DNA of 64,000 nt, taken from NCBI GenBank assembly GCA_018907035.1, contig JACCIC010000001.1:3370001-3434000 (forward strand), given 5' to 3'. Of the stretch, positions 26,460 through 39,479 are shown piece by piece. This DNA is from Sycobia sp. Sy_11 (Eukaryota > Arthropoda > Insecta > Hymenoptera > Epichrysomallidae). Within the stretch, counting starts at the first letter, position 1; each line of letters starts with the position of its first letter. The position numbers and the translations under genes were made by a program. The notes under the pieces are model-generated. The model was not told where the DNA came from, searched no databases, and saw only the letters and a list, made by a program, of their open reading frames with translations.

Positions 26460-28130
26460 AATTTGACACGCCACCTATCGTTCCCGATTCCAATCTGTCA
26501 TATTACCTTTAGAACACCTTATATGTGTTTTTTAACCTATTCCTAAATTTTGAAATTTTAAACGAAAAGTTATGCAGTCACGAAGTTGTCCAATATATTT
26601 TGTTCAGAGTGATTCAAATTGAATGGAAGCAATTTATGGTTAACCTTTTTTTTTATTATATTGTTAGACAAGTCTTTTGCGATTTGAAAACTGTTATGTT
26701 TTGTAGGTGTCACTTGCTAAAAAAAAACTTCACAGTAACACATGTAAATCTCTTAATAGCGTGTAGCCGTAAATTTCATTTTGTAAAACTAAATCAGTGG
26801 AAGGATAACCACTGAGAGTGGCTTTGTAAGCTCACTTATTTGTCAATAGAAGTATTACATTGACTGAGACGAAAATCACTTTTTGTATGTTATTAGTAAA
26901 TTGAAGAGACGCTTTAAAAACTGATCATAACACTTTAGAATTCCCGGATTTTAACGGCTTTTCAAATTCCTTAGCATTGATAATGTAACATATACATTAT
27001 ATTCATATGTTATACAATTATAATATTTATGGCTGTTGATTTACATGCGTCGTTGTTAGAACGTTACAATATCTACTGATGTCACCGTGTTATCGAATTT
27101 GAAACAGTGAGAATGGATCCGTTGCTAAAAAAAACTATTTAAACGATTACTATGCTAATTCTGTAAATTTGCCTATATACGTATTTAGTATATTAGAAAT
27201 TCAATAAAACACTATGACTTATGTTCGATAAGATAATTATAATTCTTCTTTAAACATTCATGAATACAATGACTTTTTGTTTTCATTGATTTCTGTCGAT
27301 ATTTCGGCCGCCGATAAAAGCCTTCTACAAAATTATAATTAATTAATGATCTACAACCGATACGTATAATTAGCCTTCGAACTATAATAGTATAATATTG
27401 ACGCCTATACGGGGCACGTCAAAAATTATAAAACGTATAATTCATCTAAAAATAATTCACTGAAAAAAAAATTTTCTGATCAAGTAAATATATTTACTTG
27501 TTTTGTACCAAGTAAATAATTTTCTGAAATTAAGGAAATATTCGCTAGATTTAAGACAGTGTCGTTTGATTTAAGTGGATTCTTTTTGCATTGAGTAAAT
27601 TTATTTATTTATTCATTTCAGAAGATATTAAGAAAATAATTTATAATTTAATTTCTACAAAACAAGAAAATATTCACTTAATAACAGACCTTTTTTCCAA
27701 TTGAGAAAAATATTGAAAGCACTTACAATATAGTCTCAAAATTATTATAATTCTATTTGTGATATACAAGAATACCGTAAATCAAAATAATAATCGAAAT
27801 GATACAATAAAATAAAATATATTTGTGCTATTCAATAATACTATGTATCTCTTGAGAGCAAATTGGACTAACGCGAACGAAACCCCGTACGAACTATAAT
27901 ACACGTGCACCCCGCCTGTATATACAACAATTGAAATGCTAAGACAGAGCCCGCGTGGGTTAAAAACGAAACTAATAATCCATGCTCCTTAAGAAATTCC
28001 CTCAACGTTGAGACGTTTATTTTTGAGGCGCGCACCGGGTGAATAAGGTGTGCAACATAATAAATACGTACATTGTGTGTGTATGCGCGCGCACGTGCGT
28101 GTGTGTATATTGCTGGGTTCTGCAGCTGCA
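26460..28130. other. AT-rich stretch, nothing recognised
   Basis: The frame at 26525-26815 is Phe/Leu-rich with no recognised motif and could be more of the neighbouring transposon scrap. Nothing else is supported. Confidence 0.5.
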
Positions 28131-28132
28131 TA

Positions 28133-28135
<3 letters not shown>

Positions 28136-28184
<49 letters not shown>
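28136..28184. repeat. (TA)n microsatellite
   Basis: About 49 bases of TA. Confidence 0.95.
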
Positions 28185-28191
<7 letters not shown>

Positions 28192-28324
28192 ACTATTATT
28201 ATTTGTATGCTGTGTATAACTGGTAAAGTTTTTGTGCTAAACTGTCCCAGCACGATGGGTTCGTCCATAAAGTACAATGCAATGAAATGCAACATTTGCA
28301 CAACGTTCCATGTGCACTATGCAT

Positions 28325-28402
28325 ACACACACGCAGGCGCACACACCAGGCGCGCACAGACGCGCACAGACGCGCACACGCACACGCACACACACACACA
28401 CA
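28325..28402. repeat. (CA)n/GCGCACA-rich microsatellite
   Basis: CA-rich tract containing three tandem 'cgcacaga'-type units and ending in pure CA. Confidence 0.85.
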
Positions 28403-28507
28403 TCGATCAAGGTATCGAGCGGTATTTCGACATTTTCCCTTTGAATTGATTGGTTGCTTTGAGGGCGGCATCTTTTCTCACTATTATAAGATTTTATTCG
28501 CTCGTTA

Positions 28508-28515
28508 TATGTATA

Positions 28516-28572
<57 letters not shown>
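28508..28572. repeat. (TA)n microsatellite
   Basis: TA run with one TATG interruption near its left end. Confidence 0.95.
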
Positions 28573-28576
<4 letters not shown>

Positions 28577-28763
28577 ACATTGAATTTTACATATTGTGGT
28601 GTAGAGATATTAGGAAGTATATGTTGGGATTATGACAGTAATAGAATTGAATTTAATGCTTATTTTAATTATAATGTTTATTTCTTTCACTATAAGTTAC
28701 ACAAATACAATCCTAGTTAAAAATATAAAATACATTTATTTCTCGTATAATTCTATTTAATTA

Positions 28764-29502
28764 ATGACAGTACAGAGAGACGGAAAGTTTCTCTAGCGCG
28801 GTTACTTCGAGACTGACTCTCCGAGCAATTTCATCCGCGCTTTTTGCTTCAGCGCAATAAGGACGAGGGAAAGGGCAGGGCCTTTACCTGCGCAGTCTTA
28901 GGTCTCGAGTGCATGTATTGTTGAAATCCTATGAAGAAAAATATCAGACTTGAGAAGTACTATATAAAATGAATTTATTTAACACGAGGAAGGAAAGTCT
29001 ATTAATGAGGACGAGCGTAAAATGACCAAGTAAATTGTTTAAAAATCAAGAGTTCTGAAACCCTGCATTGCTATAAAAAACTGTTGGGCACCAGTAAATT
29101 TAGATCTGTTTCAATATGTATTTATTTATTTGTTACAAAATGTGGCTAGTGAATATTGTTTACACTTATATTGTACAAAGATAAACTGTATATATGGAAT
29201 TTGAGACGAATGCGTGTGAACGTCTTGACGGTTGCTGTAGAACTGATTCATCTTGCGACGCTCTGAAAAACTGGAGGACGGATTGCAATGAAGGAAGTGT
29301 GCAATAAAATAAAGGTCACACAGGTAGAAGCTCTGTCTTGCTTCTTAGCCTATACACATTAGCGACGTATTCCAACAAAAACCAATCTAAAACTCCAGAT
29401 ATTTATATAATAAAAAAAAACCTTCTATATGCAGAAGTGTGAAAAAAGTCGAAACACCGGCATATAAGAAAATATCTTTGACGCACATTATTACAAAAAG
29501 TG
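28764..29502 (+). mobile_element. Possible solo LTR-like segment with primer-binding-like border
   Basis: Unlike its AT-rich surroundings this segment has a CpG-containing left part (28770-28910) and an 'aataaaataaagg' polyadenylation-like signal at about 29305. Its right border, 'attacaaaaag', is followed by 'tggcgacgcaaac', which has the look of an LTR end next to a primer-binding site in insect gypsy or BEL elements. No second copy and no gag or pol frame is present in the window, so the call is tentative. Confidence 0.2.
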
Positions 29503-29899
29503 GCGACGCAAACAGTAACTGACCGTAATCGAACCGAGCGGACTCTTATTTACAATCTTATAAGAGCTTATGGCTGTCTGTTTCTCAAGTGGTTTTGGAA
29601 AACATTATTTTTACAAGGCTTAAATATTCCAAAATTCTGCATAATATAATGCTTAACAATTGACAATTCGTCTCACTGAATATATTCATAGATATATAGT
29701 TCGGTCTGAATTTAACGTGTTGAGTTTGAAGACACATTACTGCAGACAATCAGTTTTGGCATTTATGGGTTTAAATTGCAATTGCCCAAAACTGAGATTC
29801 TTTTCTCACAAGCATAATAAATACGATATTTTGATTTTCAACATTTTCCCCGTGAATTGATTCGTCACTTCGGGGGAGGCGTTGATTTCGAAATGCGGC

Positions 29900-30449
29900 A
29901 TAATTGACAGAAGGTAAGTCACGCCCACCGATATAGAGAAATGTAGATACGTATATAATACATAGCTTTCGGCTAAACTGCGAATTATTATTCGATAAAC
30001 CAGGAGTCGGCGGGGGGCCACGAACCGCCCGCAGAAATTCCTAGCGCCCGTCCACGTACTTAGGCCTATAGAATGGTCATATTTATATAATAATAATAAT
30101 GATAATAATAATGTCGTTTCGAAGAGGACAAGAATATGAAAGAAACGCGGGACGCCAAATGGATATTCAGCCCGGCTGCGTAGGACATTTTCCCTAAATA
30201 TATACATACATACCTGATTATCCCCCTCCCCCCGCAACCCATATGTACGTAATATATACGCGCGCACCCATACATATACATATACTCCGCGTCCGCATAT
30301 TGCCTACTCTCTCTGCGTCTATGCATGTTTCTTTTCTCCTTTCTTATGCCTATACGTGCGCGCCGCACCGAGCGGGGAATACTAATTTCCCTCCCCCACC
30401 TCCTCCCCCATTAACTGCCCCGCCCGTCGCCGGCCGCTCTTCTCTCTTT

Positions 30450-30515
<66 letters not shown>

Positions 30516-31075
30516 CGGGCGTTTAAGTACTATATACTTACTACCGGCAACAATGTTGCCTCTGCTCATGCATGAGGGATGCCTCCTTTCCTTCCCCTTC
30601 TTCTCCCCCACGCCCGCCGCGCCGTTCCCTCGTGCTTTCCTCCTCTCGCGGGGAGTAGGCGTGCGCGCGCGCGCGCGCGGGGAAAATTTTTCAGACCGCG
30701 CGTTACAGAAAGTCGATGGGAATATAGAGGGGGAGGGAGTCCATTGGAAGGGGGGGGATAGACGATGATATACACACACGCGCGCGTGTATGCGGAGGTG
30801 CGTCGAAATTTACGCGAACGATTGTTTTCCGTTCAGCGCGAGCGCTGAGGATTGGGTGGCGGCCGATGCGGCGGGGGAGAGAAGGAAGGAGCGAGATTCA
30901 TATCACCGAGGCTGGTGAACGGAGGAGAAGGGGACTGCGCGGTGAGGATGCACGCGTTGTATATTCATCATCGTATGTGCATATATATATATATATATAT
31001 ATATACACGTGGAAGGAATTAAATTTATTATTGTACAATGTTGCGTTCGACACGCTTCAGAGGGAGGCGGGAAAT

Positions 31076-31111
<36 letters not shown>

Positions 31112-31260
31112 AGAGAGAGAGAGAGTGAGAGGCCGAGGTATAAAATGAAGGAGAAAAATTCATCGGAGGACTGCAATTATATCAGTTCTTTGATTGGTAT
31201 CGGCGTGCGGTAATATTTATTATTGCGCGTAATGAAATGGACATGTCGGTTTTTTCTCCC
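29900..31260. other. CpG-rich island with microsatellites
   Basis: GC/CpG-rich DNA at 30000-30060, 30150-30440, 30590-30720 and 30780-30960, a (TAA)n-like tract near 30090-30112, a (GC)n-like run at about 30660-30680 and a (GA)n tract at about 31078-31128. Overlapping frames on both strands are short and without domains. Confidence 0.45.
30452..30511. repeat. (TA)n microsatellite
   Basis: About 60 bases of pure TA, one of the longest in the window. Confidence 0.95.
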
Positions 31261-31689
31261 ATCCCCTCCACTACTTTCTTGTAGTGCTGCAGCATGGTAA
31301 TACGCTTCTCATCTGAATATTCTATTCTTTTTACACGCCCTCTTTCTATAGATCTCTCTTTTCATGAAGAAGTCTGTCTACGAGCGCTTATGGGTATACT
31401 TTAATAAAAAATAAAGTTCATTAAAGGTTTACTCTATCAATAATAGAATAGTAGTAATATTTTTCATTAAATTAAATTTACATTATCATATATGTTTAGC
31501 CAATATTTTAATATACGTATTTTGAAGTTTTTAGTATTTCAAGTATATTTAAAATTGGCTATTTTTTGTGTTCGTAATTATACTGACAAAAATAATAAGA
31601 GGAAGTAATCCACCGTTGGAATAGGATTCTTAGAAACTCTGAGCATTGGCAGTTCGCGACTTGGTTCCCATTTTTCGCCTCGTATCGAT

Positions 31690-31717
31690 GCTCTCTCTCT
31701 CTCTCTCTCTCCACACA

Positions 31718-31755
<38 letters not shown>
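31690..31755. repeat. (CT)n then (CA)n compound microsatellite
   Basis: CT repeats at about 31690-31710 pass directly into CA repeats to about 31755. Confidence 0.95.
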
Positions 31756-31758
<3 letters not shown>

Positions 31759-31899
31759 AAAACATATATATATATACACATATAAAAAATATAAACATGT
31801 AATATGTGTCGCTGCCCACCCCACTTGTGTGTGCTCGCACACAGCCCGCTTGTACGTGCGCGGTGCGTTTTGGATGCTCTCGCATTCGAATGTCTAATG

Positions 31900-33000
31900 T
31901 ATCTCTATATATTGCAGCCAGTATAAGCAGATATAAGTAACGTGCGCGTCAGTACGTCCTTTCGTTACTCCCGAGGCAAAAATATAATTTTTCAAAAAAT
32001 TAAACTCCCGAGTAAAAAATATAATTTACAGTTTCAAAAATATAATTTGTAAATGTTAAATTGATAGATTCTTAATTTAACAATTTTAAAATAAACAGTT
32101 ATAAAATAAATTGAATCTAATTTGAAATTATAATTTTTTTTCCTGTATGCAGCATTTATCCATACTACAAGTGTTTTTACATCGCCAGTTAAGTACACGC
32201 CGACATAACCACTAAAAAACTATCATTCTTGTTTGTTTCGGTCAGCTATTCGTAGAAATATCGTCTTTCAGTACAATAAAATAAATTAATGTTGTACGAC
32301 ATGATGTTATCATAATGCAATCCGTATAAATTTGCATCAGTACATCGAAGATTCCGATACATTTTATTCAACATGCCACAAATGTATGCAAATATTTTTC
32401 TAGATTAATACAATTCATTATGTTAATTTTCTGAAAAACGTCACAGAAATATTCGCATGAAAATTCTATAATTCATCAACGCATATTATATGACAACATA
32501 CAATTACTTTGTAAATTGAAAAACTTATCGCGCAATATTATACGAGTGTTTTGATTCCTACGATGTTACAGTCTCGCTACAGCCGCAATTCCAACACGCA
32601 AGTGTATATTTAAAATAATTACTCTAAATAGGTAATAAAATAGCATTATTGGATTAAAGTAGTAATATTATTTCTACAATTTCTAAGCACAAAATGATAC
32701 TGCGATAAATATTTATAATTCGAGAAGGTATATAATTAATCTAATGTAAGTAAATGCATGTATAATATAATATGTTATTAAGAAAAATTTTTAAGACATA
32801 TTATACATATATTTAATTTAAGTAATTCTTTGCATGATTAAACTAATTAATAATTTAAAGTAACCGATGTCTCATGTTCAATGTATATAAATAATCGAAA
32901 ACTGCTCGGTGATGTCTAAGAATGTATATGTTATGAGTACATATAAAAAATTTTAATGAATTGTGTTTTTATATATAAAGATAAGAAATACATGGCGGTC
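31900..33000. other. AT-rich stretch, nothing recognised
   Basis: Very AT-rich and without a sustained frame on either strand. Confidence 0.6.
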
Positions 33001-33032
33001 AGATTAGCTGTATTCAATCGCCAAAAATTTAT

Positions 33033-33076
33033 CTGTATATCTATCTATCTATCTATCTATCTAATCTTTCTATCTA

Positions 33077-33174
<98 letters not shown>

Positions 33175-33176
33175 AT
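33033..33176. repeat. (ATCT)n tetranucleotide array
   Basis: About 36 units of ATCT, interrupted near 33061-33079 by 'aatctttctatctaat'. The right-hand ~100 bases are uninterrupted. All frames read as a Ser-Ile-Tyr-Leu repeat, so the open frame through it has no meaning as a gene. Confidence 0.97.
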
Positions 33177-33399
33177 AGCAATTGCCGCATCAAGATATAA
33201 TTTATTGGTTAGAAAATCTGCACAATATGATTTTTCTCTTATAACACACTTATATCGAGGATTATGATTTCGATTATGCATTTGTTTTATCTCAAAGAGG
33301 AGAATTGGGGATAATAATTACGTCGGTGAAAATCGAACCGCGGGACATGCACAAATACAAATAAAATGAGCAAGAGATTTGATAATCGCGACGAACATC

Positions 33400-34130
33400 G
33401 ACATTTTCAATGTGCGTGTGTGTGTGTATGATATATTACATGTATATACACTGTTAATGCGATTTGCATCGCGTAAGCGACGAGGACACCGTGTACAAAA
33501 AAAATTTATATACACTCGCGGTATAATTTTCGGCCACGCGGCCGCCATCGCTCCCTTTCACATTGGATTTCGCGGGCACCAACGCGTATACGGAGCCTCG
33601 CGCGAGAGCGTATACGAGCGCGAGCGATATTTCGAGCGCGCCGCCCGCGCCGATCCGGGCAATTAAAAATTTATCAGAAACGCATGCGCGCGCAGATGCG
33701 TAAACGCATCCACATACATAATACATTTACACGCCGAGCGAGAGCGCGCGGTCGGTTGAACTGATGGGATTCATCAGCGCGACTCCGCATGCTTTAAAGG
33801 CCGCCCGCCCGCGCATCGCACGGGTCGTGTATGCAAAATATATATTCATATTTACATATATATATATATATATTCTGTTCCTTATGGATTATATACTCCC
33901 TTGGCTGGAATTCACCTCCTTTTTTTCTTTCTTTCTTTTTTTTTTCTTTTTTTTTTTTTAATGACTCGCGCCGCGTCGAACTTCCCGTTGCGTGCTTGCC
34001 GGCGAGCGTTTCGCCTCTAATGGCGAATTAAGCATTCTCTTTTTCCACTGTATTTCTTCTATATGTATATAATATACCTTAGTGAGACCACACCGCGGAG
34101 GTCTCGCGCTGCTTCACCATCTCGGACGGG
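33400..34130. other. CpG-rich island
   Basis: CpG-dense from about 33460 to 33660 and again at 33730-33830, followed by a T-rich run at 33915-33960 and another CpG cluster at 33965-34010 and 34085-34130. No credible coding frame. Confidence 0.45.
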
Positions 34131-34157
34131 CACATGATAATTATTAACTATGTTTCT

Positions 34158-34166
34158 ATATGCATA

Positions 34167-34229
<63 letters not shown>
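34158..34229. repeat. (TA)n microsatellite
   Basis: About 70 bases of TA with one TATG interruption at the left; the longest TA run in the window. Confidence 0.95.
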
Positions 34230-34232
<3 letters not shown>

Positions 34233-34436
34233 TGTACACAGAGTGTTGTTGATCATTTGTGGCCTTTTTTCTCCAGTCCTATTCGCGTGAGTGCACGCGT
34301 ACTCTTGCATGCATAGTTTCAAAAGAACTGACGATCACGAGCTAAATGAGCTTTTGTGAGTGTGCATGCGTGTGTGTGTGCGTGCGCTCGCGCGCAAAGG
34401 GAGAATATCGTGCATTTACTTGAAACCGATTAAAAC

Positions 34437-34439
<3 letters not shown>

Positions 34440-34496
<57 letters not shown>

Positions 34497-34500
34497 GAGA
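34440..34500. repeat. (GA)n microsatellite
   Basis: About 60 bases of GA, imperfect at the right end. Confidence 0.95.
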
Positions 34501-34599
34501 GTGAGAGTGAGTGGAGAGTTTTGTCCTCTGTATGAATACCCCCTTTATCCAAGAAAAGGAGAAATATATTAATATTAAAGGATTCTTGTTTGCGAGAGT

Positions 34600-37180
34600 C
34601 ACAACTCTCTTCAGGTATACTAAATAAATAAGTAAAAATAAATTAGTACCATGTTATAGAAACATAAGAAGAAACGAACAGAATATAGAGTAGAAAATTT
34701 AAATATTCTTCCATAATCCAGATCTATAACTTCTCTCTATACTCTAATATTATAATATAATATATTATATATATATATATATATAAGATCTATATTATTA
34801 TATAATATTTATATATATAATTAAAATTTACGTTACATTACAATAACAGAAGTTATTAATGTTCATTAGATTTTAGTAACTTAGTTAAGGATTTTATTGA
34901 CTGAGAATGTAGAAAAAGTGTTTTATTTGAATTTTATCAGACGTTTTTTGAAAAATATTATATAAATTACTCTTAAAACTTACTATTCAATTTTTTAATA
35001 TATACAGAGAGTGTTGTTTTTTACTTTCTCATCTACATATTATTGAAGCAATATGAAAATAATCTTCCGAATCGACTTACAGTCCCGGGCCTCATGTTAA
35101 TCCAGTCTGGCCCTAATAGAAACTAATGTGATCTGATGTGAGTATAAGCATAAAAAATGCACTACTTTATGCTTCAATTCAGTTTCAAGGATTTTTTTCA
35201 AAACGATCTTTTGAATGTTTTTCGATTTAATAAGTGTATTTGCGTTCAGCGTCTCTCGCATTGCTCGCTTTTATTTACTTTATGTACTTAATATACTTTC
35301 ACTTGCCCCTTCCATTAGTTTTCCCATAGCCAATAACGTTTAATAAAAGGTAGTTTATGAAAGAAACTTAAAAACGAAATAAGACGTAGTCTTGTTTTAT
35401 TATAAATGACAATTATTTTACAAAATGTTACATACGCTATATTTATGTAGCTATAGAATTATTTCAGGGCGCATGTTTATACAATGAGAAAGAAACTTAT
35501 TTATTTTGTAATAAATTTAACAATATTTACCGTGTGTACGCTGTAATTTCAGCGTATACAATACTGGCACATGTGTACAAATATAGTTTACAAAGGGACA
35601 CAATTTATACACATATGGCACGAAGTAACATGTGCATTTATATACTCACACTTGAGACGAAATTATTGGTCGGAACATTGTCCGGTAGACCTCGTATATA
35701 ATGCGCTCTAAATATCCTACTTAATACTTATACATTATGTAAAAAAAGAATATAGGAGGGTGGAAAGTATAGCCTTAAAATTCCTTATTTTGATGTGGGC
35801 CGGGGAGGGGGAGGACTCGTTTATAAAGACTGTCGAAACCATTAAACATTATATACTCTTACATAATTTGGGCGTAACTCGAGATTCTGCAGTCTCTATG
35901 CAGCCTGTGCACTACCGTACACTGAACAACAAGGAACATATAATAACGAAACTTTAAGGCAGAAGAAGGCACAAGGAGAACAAGGCTTGCTCTTTCCAAA
36001 TTTACTTCGAATGCTTTATTCTTGGGCCTCTGTATAGGTTTTTGATACTTTTACTCGAATAAAGACGAATAGCTAATCGTGTATCACGGCTACAGGTGGT
36101 CACACCTCTCTACTTTTTTAATTAATTCTTTCCAAGTAAACCAGTATAAATATGCACTAGTGTACCGTAACTGACTGGTGTTTGAAACAGTGAAACGCTA
36201 AACACTGAAAATTAGTGAATAATTATTGATTTCATTAGTACATCATCGACTGCGCTTACCAATTCGTTACGGTACATTATTACTCATTAAATCAAATGTA
36301 ATTCACAATTTTCTCCTTTTTTTTAGCGAATTCGTGTTGATCTCATTACTTTATTAACAAAGCGAAGCTATACAGTTATTTAAGAATTCGTCAATTTTAA
36401 CATTATTTACAGATTTATCATGCCTTAAACGCAAACTGATCGCAGTCGAATCAATAGATGATTGACCATACATGTTAACATTGTTATTATCAAGACATAC
36501 TGATATCAATCGTACTCGACAGGGACATTCAGTTACTGATCATCCGTGAGACTATTTCGTCCACAAACATTCGAAATCTTTGAGTAAATCTATGAAACGT
36601 GCACAGATTTAATTTTGGATAGGATTATTTGAACTATTCAATTAATATATCAATACTTTAATAAGAATCAGAAAATGAAAGTAGACTTTGTTAACGCACA
36701 ATGGATTGTTACATGCTCTAAATAACTACGAAGTGTTATTTATCATAGAACATTCGACGAACAGCTGTTGACTTCATCGCATTTATACATATACAATTCG
36801 ATTGAAAAACCCTCGGGGCAAACTCATTTCACATACCTATATATTCAGGGTAGATGTCATTTTGTATGGATTTACATTGGGCATAGATTACTGTTACATT
36901 ACCGCTGATCTCAAAGTTCTGTCATTGAATAAAAATTCCTGTCTTTGACCATTAACAAAGTAGAAATGACAGGCCATTGACTGGGATAAGTGAAATCACA
37001 TATACAATTCTCGTAAGATTGAGTACTATATGTGTAAACCGGTATTCGACTTTTTTCTTCTTCTTGCTTTCCAGTATGTATAAAAGGAGCGAAGTATCAT
37101 ATATATAGGAACTTTCTGAAACATTTTACAATTTCTCTGAATCACTTAACTCTTTCGTTACAGCAGTTGCCTTCGTCAGG
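34600..37180. other. Long AT-rich stretch, nothing recognised
   Basis: No sustained coding frame, transposon motif or RNA gene on either strand. Confidence 0.55.
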
Positions 37181-37440
37181 GCGTATATATATATATAGCT
37201 CCGCCACTGAACGGCCCGGCGCGCACCGGGCCTAAAAAGCGCGCGTGCATGCATTAATATATACCACGCGTTGGTTAATATAATCAGCCACTGAAAGCTT
37301 AAAGGAGAGACCGTGGCTGTATCGCGTGCATAATATACACTGACACGCCGGTTATAATAACAGCCCGCGCCAGCGTTTCTTATACAAGTCGCGTCAGGGG
37401 CTCGTCTTGCCGTGGATGCGCCGCGTTCACATATATCAGT
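37180..37440. other. Small CpG island with perfect hairpin
   Basis: A GC-rich block in an AT-rich setting. It contains a perfect 7-base inverted repeat, ggcccgg/ccgggcc, with a 6-base loop at 37213-37232. No frame is credible. Confidence 0.45.
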
Positions 37441-37671
37441 AACGAAAAGTTGGACGTAATTAATTATGTATCATATACAAAAAGGGTGGAGTCAGAACAA
37501 AATTTGTATACGTACCTTTTGATATGCTATTATTATTATTAGTATTTTGATTATATTATTTACTATATTGTTAATGCTTCTGTTGTTTCTGTTATGCTGC
37601 TATTGTTCTGTTGTTATGGCTAGTTTGGTTGTTATTATTATCGTATTCCTATTGTTATCATTGCTTTGTCA

Positions 37672-37874
37672 TTTTTTTAATGTTATTTAGCGTCGTTATA
37701 TTTATGCTTCCAAATACCGGTGCTAATTAGCAATGGAGGTCTACGATGTGTTTTAAAAAAAAGTACATGTAAATTATTACAGCGGTGCTTGTGTCAATCG
37801 ACCGAGACCGAAATTGGAACTTGGATCACCAAGTTACTAGTCCTTCGCTCTAGCGATCAAGCCATCGTAGGCCT
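37672..37874 (-). mobile_element. tRNA-derived SINE, copy 1
   Basis: About 203 bases closely match the copy at 53951-54156, on the opposite strand. Read on the minus strand, the head resembles a tRNA: a D-arm-like 'gatcgctagagcg' and a decayed B box ('aagttccaattt', where copy 2 keeps a better 'gagttcaaatcc'). A unique body follows, then a 3' end 'taaataacatt' plus a short A run. The element is flanked on both sides by 'cattgctt' (37659-37666 and 37877-37884), a target-site duplication typical of LINE-driven retroposition. It sits in a TTATTA-rich region. The many differences from copy 2 suggest an old insertion. Confidence 0.85.
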
Positions 37875-38278
37875 CACATTGCTTAGTAATTATTATTATT
37901 GATGTTGTTGGTATTGTTGCTGTTATTATTATGGTTGATGTTTTTTCAGACTGACATCGTTATCATCTAATACTGAACTACTACTAAATATATTGTGAAA
38001 TGATATAGGAAAATGGGAGTAATATTTGAAAGCAATGACGAAATAGACAAAAAAGTTCAAGAAGTTTTTAAAATATTTAAAACCAATTGAGGGTTTTATT
38101 TTTATATGCAACACATCATTATGTTTACAAGAAATGCTTTTCAGACAACCAAATAACACCGAAAATCTTGTAAACTGTATGTATTTATCAGGATGATATT
38201 ACATTACAGTGTAAAACTATGATACACAATCGATGGGTTAGAAATAATTTCGACTCTTAATTTACATGAGATAAAGAT

Positions 38279-38279
<1 letters not shown>

Positions 38280-38344
<65 letters not shown>
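38280..38344. repeat. (GA)n microsatellite
   Basis: About 65 bases of pure GA. Confidence 0.97.
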
Positions 38345-38349
<5 letters not shown>

Positions 38350-38569
38350 CAGTCAGAAAGATAGATAGGTAGATATATAATTTTATCATGTATGCTATGT
38401 TTTACAGTTTATATAGTGTATAACATAGAGTATTGCAAATATAATATTCATATAAAATTCATGTAATACAAACATTAAATAGCACGAACAGCAGTGGATA
38501 TATACTAGGAAAAAGAGTAGGAGAGAGTGGAATACAAAAATTAGGAGAGAATATAGTATAATAAACAGT

Positions 38570-39475
38570 CTACTCGTTAATTTGTTCTATGAAAAGATGG
38601 TTAAAAAAAGCTCTTTGAAATGATGAAAGGCTAGGAACATAACGAATAGTTTGAAGAAGGGAGCTCCAGAGGTAAGCAGAAGTGACATGAAATGGTTGGG
38701 TAGTTACCTTTGAGCTATGCGGTGGGATGACTAGGGGGGCAGGGTCACCACGTAGGTGAGGATCTCAGATATAGGTAGAAAATTATTTGGTAAGGTAGGC
38801 AGGTCAACCATTGGAAAATAATTGTACAGAAAATAGCCCGCGAGATAATTTCTACAATGGTGAATGAGATACATGTTTACATTTTTTGAATCCGTAGTTT
38901 TTGCGGATACCTTATTTAGCAGCCTTTCAAGCTTAATGTTAAGCTCATCTGAAAGATTAGTGAGTATAGCAGAACAATAGTCAAATATAGAGAAGACTTT
39001 ATATGAGATGTTATGGATATGTCTCTTCTAAGACAGTTTGATAATGGTTTATACAGTATGGTGATCCGAAAGCGATGGCCTTGGTTTTAGAGGTTTTGAG
39101 CCCATAAGTGAATCTTTTCAGCCTGAATGCTGAGTCGATAGACGGCTACATCGCTATTATTCTGTGGAGATAGCAAGAGGATCTGTAGATCATCAGCATA
39201 TACAATGTATTTGAAAGATTAAGAGATCTGGCGACCAATGTCATTAATATAAATCAAGAAAAAAAGGGGACCTAAACGGATCCCTTTCGAGTTCATAGGT
39301 TTGTATTAAGGTTTCAGAATTGAAGCCAAGAGTATATTATTCTCTATAAGAATGATTAGCTTAATATCACAGCACGACTTCAGCAGAGCAACCAATACTG
39401 GAGAGTTTATTTAGTAAGACAATGTAAGAGACCGTATCCAAATCTTTGGAGATATGAAACTATAACATGATGTTT
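38570..39475 (-). pseudogene. Decayed LINE reverse transcriptase, CR1/Jockey-like
   Basis: Translating the minus strand with frameshifts gives, in order, a 'SKDLDTVSYIVLLNKLSSIG' segment (RT motif with the first catalytic Asp), a 'GPLFFLIYINDIG' segment, the catalytic box VYADDLQIL (DD codons at about 39189-39194), a 'KTKAIAFGSP' segment, and a C-terminal 'YLWSSLLQTIRYVPSLSSFQ' stretch ending in a stop at 38570-38572. This order and the 'LW-x-S-L-x(3)-IR' C-terminus are typical of Jockey/CR1-type non-LTR retrotransposons, which copy their RNA into target DNA. Several stops and frameshifts show it is dead. The endonuclease part is missing, so it is 5' truncated or cut by the neighbouring remnant. 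Confidence 0.8.
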
Positions 39476-39479
39476 ATTG

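Noticed and set aside
33033..33176. A CRISPR-like array
   Set aside because: It is a pure tetranucleotide repeat without spacers, in a eukaryotic context.
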